From JAUYMM01 sp049301455 (GTDB lineage Bacteria > Patescibacteriota > Microgenomatia > UBA8517), in contig JBAQKY010000020.1 of NCBI GenBank assembly GCA_049301455.1, forward strand, positions 51,682 through 115,681: DNA of 64,000 nt, written 5' to 3'. Under the pieces are notes generated by a model that did not search any database, was not told where the DNA came from, and worked only from the letters and a program-made list of their open reading frames with translations. The translations under genes and the position numbers were made by a program. Shown one piece after another: positions 58,477 to 64,000 of this stretch (position 1 is the stretch's first letter; the number at the start of each line of letters is the position of its first letter).

Positions 58477-59358
58477 CTATTGTATTTTTCCACAAGTTGT
58501 AGGTTGGCCAAAGGCTGATTTACATTTGTATAATAATGTTGCATTACCGTCACGAAGAAGATTTATCTTGTATATTGATTTTGTTGAATAACCTCCATCA
58601 CCAGAACCACAACTAACATATAAATAGCCCCCTTTTGTAATAGCCAAAACCTCGTTACACCTGAAATATGCCTCTTTCTTCATCGGAACAATACTTCTAT
58701 TTAAAACATTACCAGAAGAGACGTATCCGTAAAAAATATCACTACCAATAGCTCCTCCAGTGGTAACGATGTTTGGCGTTACAGAATATGCCAATAGGTC
58801 TTTGTTTTCATCAGTTGTGCAAGGTGATATTGAAGTGATTGTTCCGTTGCCACTAGTTTTTAGTTTATCCTCCACTGTTTTAATGGAATTAAATGCTCCA
58901 TTGCTGTCGTAAAGCTCGTCTTTTTTAAATTTGAAATAGTCTTCAACTGAATAATAGCCATTAGGTTGGTAGTCATATCTTTTTAAACAGTTAAAACCAA
59001 TTAAATTTTCGTCAGTAAGATTTAGTAATTCATCAGGATAGTCATATGTATCCATGAATTTATCTGATGGTAAAAAATTTCTTTTGATAAAAATAGATTC
59101 CGGTTCAGAATAAACATCATCCGAGGCATTGTTGATAAATAGAGACTGTACTTTAGTATTTATGTCAACGATTTCCCTTTTTAGCGTCTGGACTCTGTTG
59201 TACAAAAAAAGTGAGATACCAATAAATATTAAAGTTAAAATAGAGGATAAAGCAATAAAAATTTTAGAGTGATTATTATTGGCTTTGTTAATTCCTTTTT
59301 TTGGTCTACTTAAAGTTCCCGAATAAGTTTGTTTAATGGGGGTTTCCTTTTTTGCCAT
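58477..59358 (-). CDS. Exported membrane protein, member 2 of a three-gene family
   Basis: 293 residues from the ATG at 59358 (MAKKETPIKQ). The cytosolic N-terminus is followed by a membrane helix (about 38-58), a short coiled coil (VQTLKREIVDINTKVQSLF) and an extracytoplasmic domain with five or so cysteines. The start region on the DNA resembles that of the 59456-60082 gene. Function unknown. Confidence 0.78.
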   Translation of the reverse strand: MAKKETPIKQTYSGTLSRPKKGINKANNNHSKIFIALSSILTLIFIGISLFLYNRVQTLKREIVDINTKVQSLFINNASDDVYSEPESIFIKRNFLPSDKFMDTYDYPDELLNLTDENLIGFNCLKRYDYQPNGYYSVEDYFKFKKDELYDSNGAFNSIKTVEDKLKTSGNGTITSISPCTTDENKDLLAYSVTPNIVTTGGAIGSDIFYGYVSSGNVLNRSIVPMKKEAYFRCNEVLAITKGGYLYVSCGSGDGGYSTKSIYKINLLRDGNATLLYKCKSAFGQPTTCGKIQ

Positions 59359-59412
59359 ATGATTAGATATCATATGGCAAATATGTTGTTATGTCTAACA
59401 ATATATAACAGG

Positions 59413-59459
59413 GATATAGAAAAAGCAGTTAAAAAGTAATTGCTAGAAAAAATAACTAA
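59413..59459 (+). pseudogene. Remnant of a transketolase C-subunit 3' end (copy 3)
   Basis: GATATAGAAAAAGCAGTTAA and then GTAATTGCTAGAAAAAATAA encode D-I-E-K-A-V-K-K and V-I-A-R-K-N-N when one frameshift is allowed, matching the tktC end D-I-M-K-A-V-K-K-V-I-A-R-K-N-S. The stop TAA (59457-59459) overlaps the stop codon of the convergent third membrane gene, as at the tktC junction (57841-57844). Confidence 0.75.
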
Positions 59460-60082
59460 TCTTCAAATTTAAAGTCAATCAAAATCTGCTTGAACGATTC
59501 GAATTCGTTGGGATTGTATTCATGAATTGAATTGAAACTAATTGAGTATGCATATTTGTCGTTTGTAACAATAACCTCATAATCGGGGCATGCCTGGTTA
59601 CATTTACCTGGTTCTTGGCCTTTACTATTCATATCGCCCCACTGTCCATATGCATTTTGTCCGTCAATGACTAGATTATATTCGAAGGGTTTATAGTAGC
59701 TTGCCGTAGATTGATTACCATGTTTTCTAAGGTTGCCTATCCATTTATCAGTATTTAGTTTGTTAGGGTTGTTCCAAACACCAATCTGAATTATGCTGGT
59801 TTCATTTACTGATCTAACTAAATTTGTATAAGAAATTTCGCTTCCGTTATCACTTAAAAGTTGGCTTTCAAATTTGGAAAAGATATTTGGGTATTTAAAA
59901 CTGAAGTTGAAGTAGTCGCTTTTGTAAACTGCCAGCTTAGTAATATGGCTTATGTCAGAATTTTTTGTTGGTTTATAATTTTGCGATATAAATAAAAGCG
60001 ATAAACCTAAAATAAGAACAGAAGATAGTAAAATAAATAAAAAGTATCTATTTTGTTTAATGGGGGTTTTCTTTTTTGTCAT
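59456..60082 (-). CDS. Exported PsbP-like membrane protein, member 3 of a three-gene family
   Basis: 208 residues from the ATG at 60082 (MTKKKTPIKQNRYF); a longer frame reaches back over the fba promoter. One membrane helix (about 14-34) is followed by a PsbP-like domain with YKSDYFNFSFKYPNIF. Cysteines in PGKCNQACPDYEV could form a disulfide. A TTATAT lies 7 nt before the start. Function unknown. Confidence 0.78.
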   Translation of the reverse strand: MTKKKTPIKQNRYFLFILLSSVLILGLSLLFISQNYKPTKNSDISHITKLAVYKSDYFNFSFKYPNIFSKFESQLLSDNGSEISYTNLVRSVNETSIIQIGVWNNPNKLNTDKWIGNLRKHGNQSTASYYKPFEYNLVIDGQNAYGQWGDMNSKGQEPGKCNQACPDYEVIVTNDKYAYSISFNSIHEYNPNEFESFKQILIDFKFED

Positions 60083-60105
60083 ATAGTACATATAATGTAT
60101 ATCAT
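60083..60105. promoter_or_regulatory. 23-bp divergent start region, membrane gene / fba
   Basis: TATAAT at 60091-60096 ends 9 nt before the fba ATG (60106). A minus-strand TTATAT overlaps it and ends 7 nt before the ATG at 60082. The two start codons are only 23 bp apart. Confidence 0.55.
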
Positions 60106-61077
60106 ATGAATCAAACTGTCCAATTGTTATCAACTCCATATAAAGGGATACTTGCTGCAGATGAATCAACTCCATCAATAACTAAAAAGTTTGCAAATAT
60201 AGGTTTAATTTCAACTCCTGAATTAAATAAAAAATACAGGGAGATGCTGTTTACAACACCTGATTTAGAAAAATACATAAGTGGAGTTATTTTATATGAT
60301 GAGACAATTAAACAAGGGTTAGGAGAAGCGTTGCTTGCAAAAGAAATTGCAGTTGGAATTAAGGTTGATGAAGGATTGGAAAGTTTTAATGGATCTGAAG
60401 AAAAAATTACAAAAGGTTTAGAAGGATTGTCAGAAAGACTTGATGAATATAAAAAATTAGGTGCAACGTTTACCAAATGGAGAGCTGTGTTTAAGATATC
60501 TGATATCTACCCTTCAGAAGATTTTATAAATCAAAACTTAAGCAGAATGGCAGATTATGCCAAATTGGTACAGGATAAAGGAATGACTCCAATTGTTGAA
60601 CCAGAAGTCTTACTTGATGGAAACCACACCAACACTAGATGTGAGGAAATAACAACAAAGGTACTGAAGAGGATGTTTGAGATTTTAAAAGAGAAAAATG
60701 TCGATCTAAGCTCGGTTGTTTTAAAGGCTAGTATGGTAATCCCTGGAAAGGAAAGTGGGGTAATTGTTATGCCTCTTGAGGTTTCAAATTCTACACTTAG
60801 AACATTGCAAAATTCAGTTCCAAACGAAATTCCATTAGTTGTATTTTTGTCAGGTGGACAAACTTCTGAACAGTCAATTTTTAATTTAAATGAAATTGCA
60901 AAATTAAACAAAGACAAAAAATTTGGATCATGGGATCTATCATTTTCTTTTGGTAGGGCATTACAAGACGAAGCCTTGTCAGTTTGGAATGGAAAAGATG
61001 AAAATATAAAAATTGCTCAAGAGACATTTTTAGAAGTGCTTAAGAAAACATCAAGTGCAAGAATGGGAGAATTATAA
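60106..61077 (+). CDS. fba: Fructose-bisphosphate aldolase, class I
   Basis: 323 residues from the ATG at 60106. A class I (Schiff-base) aldolase of the eukaryote-like type: KGILAADESTPSITKKFA, TKWRAVFKI, IVEPEVLLDG and VVLKASMVIPG (Schiff-base lysine), then FLSGGQTSEQS and WDLSFSFGRALQDEAL. Cleaves fructose 1,6-bisphosphate. It is followed, with a one-base overlap, by a PfkB-type kinase. Confidence 0.96.
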   Translation: MNQTVQLLSTPYKGILAADESTPSITKKFANIGLISTPELNKKYREMLFTTPDLEKYISGVILYDETIKQGLGEALLAKEIAVGIKVDEGLESFNGSEEKITKGLEGLSERLDEYKKLGATFTKWRAVFKISDIYPSEDFINQNLSRMADYAKLVQDKGMTPIVEPEVLLDGNHTNTRCEEITTKVLKRMFEILKEKNVDLSSVVLKASMVIPGKESGVIVMPLEVSNSTLRTLQNSVPNEIPLVVFLSGGQTSEQSIFNLNEIAKLNKDKKFGSWDLSFSFGRALQDEALSVWNGKDENIKIAQETFLEVLKKTSSARMGEL

Positions 61078-62069
61078 TGGCAAATTTAGATCTTTTATCG
61101 ATTGGCGATGCCAATCTTGATGCCTTCATCGCACCTTCAGAATCCGAGTCTCTATGTGATATCAATACTAAGGAATGTTTGATTGCATTTTCATACGCAG
61201 ATAAAATACCTGTTAAAAATTTAGAATTTGCAGTTGGTGGCAATGCTGCTAATAATGCAGTAGGAACAAGACGATTAGGTGTAAATTCTGGAGCGGTTTT
61301 GACACTAGGTGATGACAGTACAGGAATTCAAATTATTGAAAAATTAAGGGGAGAGTCAGTTGACTTGACATATTGTATTCAGCAGCCAGCTACGCTATCA
61401 AATTTTAATATTGCCATAACCTATACAGGTGAGAGAACAATCTTTACATACCACGCACCTAGAAGTTATGAGTTTCCAGTGCAGCTTCCGAAAGTCCCAT
61501 GGATTTACTTAACATCTATGGGTGAATCATATAGGCCATTTTATAACCACATAACAGAATGGTTAGTTAGGAACCCAGAAGTAAAAATGGCCTTTAATCC
61601 TGGTAGTTGGCAACTTCGTGGTGGAATCAAAGAAATTGGAAATGTAATGAAACTTTCACACCTTGTCTTTGTAAACAAACAAGAAGCAGAGAAGTTAACA
61701 GGTTTTGAACCAAAACCAACTGTTACAAAAGAATTATTGATGGCTCTTTCGGGTCTTGGCCCTCAAATATCGGTAATTACAGATGGCGGAAATGGGGCAT
61801 ATCTTTTTGATGGGCACAAATTTATAAGTTGTGGAATTATGCCAATGGATGCATATGAGAGAACTGGGGCAGGTGATGCTTTTGGGTCAGGTTTTTTAGC
61901 TGCAATTGTTAAGGGTAAAACTGTAGAAGAAGCACTAGTCTGGGGAACTGTAAATTCAGCATCGGTAATTGGCTATGTAGGAGCTCAAAAAGGACTTCTA
62001 AAAGAGACTGACATGGAAATGTGGGTTGAGAGATTTAAGTCTTCAGGAGTTAAGGTTGAGGAGATGTAA
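61077..62069 (+). CDS. PfkB-family sugar kinase
   Basis: A 330-residue ribokinase-family kinase: VGGNAANNAVGTRRLG near the N-terminus and the catalytic YERTGAGDAFGSGFLAAIV (Asp base and anion hole) near the C-terminus. No conventional 6-phosphofructokinase gene is visible in this window; pairing with fba by overlap suggests phosphofructokinase-like activity, but ribokinase-type or nucleoside kinase activity is equally open. Confidence 0.93.
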   Translation: MANLDLLSIGDANLDAFIAPSESESLCDINTKECLIAFSYADKIPVKNLEFAVGGNAANNAVGTRRLGVNSGAVLTLGDDSTGIQIIEKLRGESVDLTYCIQQPATLSNFNIAITYTGERTIFTYHAPRSYEFPVQLPKVPWIYLTSMGESYRPFYNHITEWLVRNPEVKMAFNPGSWQLRGGIKEIGNVMKLSHLVFVNKQEAEKLTGFEPKPTVTKELLMALSGLGPQISVITDGGNGAYLFDGHKFISCGIMPMDAYERTGAGDAFGSGFLAAIVKGKTVEEALVWGTVNSASVIGYVGAQKGLLKETDMEMWVERFKSSGVKVEEM

Positions 62070-62877
62070 TGGGTTTTTGAGTTGGGCATGGGGCAAATTC
62101 ACATTTTGGGCCACTTCTACCGACAGCTGATCCATCAGGGCATATTTTGGCATCCATGGTGCATGCAGTTTGGTTTGGTAAATCATTAAAGACGTATGAT
62201 TTTGCCATCTGTTCGAATGAAATTTTATTATCTGTTAGAACATTGTTAATTGCAAAAACCTTTAAGACATGAATATTGGTGTTGTTTTTCCAAATTGCTA
62301 TGTAATAACTAGCTTCATTAGGATTAATTGGAGATTCTTCAAATATCGAACTGCCATTCTCTAAATTTTTTAACTTTTTAATACTTCCAATTGGCTGAAA
62401 TGGTTGACTGATTGTACTACCGACGCTTGAAGATAAAGCAATCTCTACTTTTTTAAGTGAGGTTTCGTCTATGTTTGTGTAAACTGTTGATTCAAGTAAA
62501 ATATCATTTTCTGAAAGTTCAAGCGGACTTGAAATACCATCTTTGTTTGAAAAGACATTTCCTTCAGAAGGGACAATGTTTTTTGGATATATAAAAATTG
62601 GAGCCAATTTGAATGAAAAACCTAACTTTTCGTTTGTATAACTTCTCCAGTTCTCAGTAGAATCTGAAGTAGGAGTTGGTTCTGTGGTTGGATTTGTTTC
62701 AATCTGTTTATTTGTTAACTCTTTGACAAGTTGTTGTGTTTGCCAAGCAAAGAAACCTGCAATTATGCACGAAAGTAAAAGTAAGACAGAGAGAAGAGTG
62801 ACAAGAAAGCTTGATTGTTTAACAATTGGTTGAGTTTCGGCTGTAGCAGGAATATTGTGAATTAAATCAGACTCCAT
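62050..62877 (-). CDS. Exported PsbP-like membrane protein
   Basis: A 275-residue protein with one membrane helix (about 24-46) and a Thr/Pro linker, then a PsbP-like domain (WRSYTNEKLGFSFKLAP) and a Cys-rich C-terminus (CTMDAKICPDGSAVGRSGPKC). It resembles the proteins at 39725-40381 and 59456-60082. The 3' end overlaps the PfkB gene by 20 nt. Function unknown. Confidence 0.8.
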   Translation of the reverse strand: MESDLIHNIPATAETQPIVKQSSFLVTLLSVLLLLSCIIAGFFAWQTQQLVKELTNKQIETNPTTEPTPTSDSTENWRSYTNEKLGFSFKLAPIFIYPKNIVPSEGNVFSNKDGISSPLELSENDILLESTVYTNIDETSLKKVEIALSSSVGSTISQPFQPIGSIKKLKNLENGSSIFEESPINPNEASYYIAIWKNNTNIHVLKVFAINNVLTDNKISFEQMAKSYVFNDLPNQTACTMDAKICPDGSAVGRSGPKCEFAPCPTQKPITSPQP

Positions 62878-62914
62878 TCTTTTATATTAACATGATAAAT
62901 GGTAAATTTAATAT

Positions 62915-63901
62915 ATGAAGATATTTGTCACCAGAAAAATTCCAGGAGATAGAATTAGTGATTTAATGCAAAAGAGTTTTGAAGTTGGTGTTTCAGAATT
63001 TGACAGACCATTAACACCTGCAGAACTTATAGAAAAGGCAAAAGGTGTTGATGCTTTATTATCACTTTTAACTGACAAAATAGATGGAGAAGTAATGGAT
63101 GCTGTTGGCCCACAACTTAAAATCATTAGTAATTATGCTGTTGGGTTTGACAACATCAATATTAAAGATGCAACAGATAGAGGAATAGTTGTAACAAACA
63201 CTCCTTGTGAGGAAGTTGATGAAGCAGTTGCAGAACACACTTGGGCTTTAATCTCAGGTCTTTCAAGACGAATTGTTGAGGCTGATGAAGCAACAAGAAG
63301 AGGAGCTTATAAAGGTTGGGAGCCAGATATATTTTTGGGAACTTCATTAATTGGGAAAACATTAGGAATTGTGGGACTTGGAGGAATTGGAACTATGGTA
63401 GCAAGAAGAGCAGCAGGCTATAAAATGAACGTTATTTACAACAAACACACTAGAGATGTGGATTGCGAAGAAAAGTTGGGCGTTAAATATTGCACACTTG
63501 ATACATTGCTTGCAGAATCAGATGTCGTAACTCTTCATGTTCCATTAAATGAAGAAACTAGACATTTAATGAATAAATATAATTTTTCAAAGATGAAGAA
63601 AGGGAGTTTTTTGATTAACACAGCAAGAGGTCCTGTAGTTGATGAACATGATCTGGTTGATGCTTTAAGAAGCGGTCAATTAGCAGGTGCTGCTTTAGAT
63701 GTTTTTGATAATGAACCAAACATTGACCCTGAACTTGTAGGTATGGAAAATGTAATTCTAACACCACATATAGCATCTGCAACAAATGAAGCAAGAGAAG
63801 CAATGGCAAAATTAGCAGTTAATGGTATTTTAAATACTTTGGAAAATAAAATTCCAGAAAATATTGTGAATAAAGAAGTGTGGCCAAAAAGAAGAAAATA
63901 A
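62915..63901 (+). CDS. D-2-hydroxyacid dehydrogenase (glyoxylate/hydroxypyruvate reductase-like)
   Basis: A 328-residue NAD(P)-dependent dehydrogenase: Rossmann GLGGIGTMVARRAAG, INTARGPVVDEHDL (catalytic Arg), ALDVFDNEPNIDP (Glu) and LTPHIASAT (His). The substrate could be glyoxylate, hydroxypyruvate or lactate. It is the last complete gene of the metabolic run. Confidence 0.95.
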   Translation: MKIFVTRKIPGDRISDLMQKSFEVGVSEFDRPLTPAELIEKAKGVDALLSLLTDKIDGEVMDAVGPQLKIISNYAVGFDNINIKDATDRGIVVTNTPCEEVDEAVAEHTWALISGLSRRIVEADEATRRGAYKGWEPDIFLGTSLIGKTLGIVGLGGIGTMVARRAAGYKMNVIYNKHTRDVDCEEKLGVKYCTLDTLLAESDVVTLHVPLNEETRHLMNKYNFSKMKKGSFLINTARGPVVDEHDLVDALRSGQLAGAALDVFDNEPNIDPELVGMENVILTPHIASATNEAREAMAKLAVNGILNTLENKIPENIVNKEVWPKRRK

Positions 63902-63903
63902 TT

Positions 63904-64000
63904 TTAAAATTTTATAGATGCTAACGGTAATATGCTCCAATCTTGAGGTTTGTTCAGTTGTGGACCATATGATTTGTAAAATCTCTGTCGACTATTAATG
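63904..64000 (-). CDS. C-terminal end of a gene, partial
   Basis: A minus-strand frame enters from the right edge and stays open for 31 codons to a TAA at 63904-63906, ending QRFYKSYGPQL, NKPQDWSILPLASIKF. Its amino-acid composition is protein-like and it converges on the dehydrogenase gene. The rest lies beyond the window, so no function can be given. Confidence 0.55.
   Translation of the reverse strand, partial: INSRQRFYKSYGPQLNKPQDWSILPLASIKF

Noticed and set aside
1..64000. CRISPR arrays, rRNA genes, insertion sequences or prophage
   Set aside because: No regularly spaced repeats, rRNA motifs, transposase or phage structural genes were recognised on reading through both strands; small repeats listed above are isolated hairpins.

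Overview
The window is AT-rich bacterial DNA that fits a small-genome member of the Candidate Phyla Radiation (Patescibacteria), probably of the Microgenomates type; the phylum assignment is inference. The evidence is gene content: a split VirB4-type secretion locus with a long run of small pilin-like proteins, archaeal-type triosephosphate isomerase, class I aldolase and split transketolase, many small membrane proteins, CPR-style zinc-ribbon and PsbP-like proteins, and start codons that lie only 6-7 nt after -10 hexamers (leaderless mRNAs). The standard code is used, with UGA as a stop. No rRNA, CRISPR array, transposase or phage module was seen.

Layout. Positions 1-13141 (almost all minus strand) hold a type IV secretion/pilus-like locus: a partial large membrane protein, a VirB4-like ATPase, a separate TraC/VirB4 N-domain protein, a PrgI-like protein, a VirB6/TrbL-like protein and eight consecutive pilin-like proteins, interrupted by an unrecognised 729-residue plus-strand gene. 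Positions 13183-19874 carry envelope proteins: a SpoIID-like amidase-family protein, a PH-domain membrane protein and a cysteine-rich secreted protein with a possible lysozyme-like end. Positions 19911-22275 hold tmRNA, smpB, comF and a DsbB/thioredoxin pair that could oxidise the cysteine-rich secreted proteins. Positions 22309-24602 hold four serine tRNAs with the anticodons expected for all six serine codons, a tRNA-Arg(GCG), and a LAGLIDADG endonuclease ORF running into one serine tRNA. Then come dnaG and rpoD.

Positions 27455-34743 are mixed housekeeping genes (Nudix, a TspO fusion, TlyA-like methyltransferase, pyruvate kinase, beta-CASP nuclease, UDG-like protein, SET-domain protein, and msrB with no ordinary start codon). 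Positions 34721-49598 are an accessory stretch of small proteins: a Crp/Fnr regulator next to small membrane proteins with strong Shine-Dalgarno sites, DUF1801/DUF1905/YdeI proteins, an ABC exporter, a VIT-family protein and a possible cobalamin-riboswitch-like leader.

Positions 50163-63901 are central carbon metabolism: thioredoxin-glutaredoxin-tpiA, rpiB, pgk, gap, LOG-family protein, transketolase N and C subunits, class I aldolase with a PfkB sugar kinase, and a D-2-hydroxyacid dehydrogenase; pyruvate kinase lies at 30038-31444. Together these cover lower glycolysis and the non-oxidative pentose phosphate link. Between tktC and the aldolase sit three related minus-strand membrane genes, two of them next to remnants of a transketolase 3' end, which points to tandem duplication.
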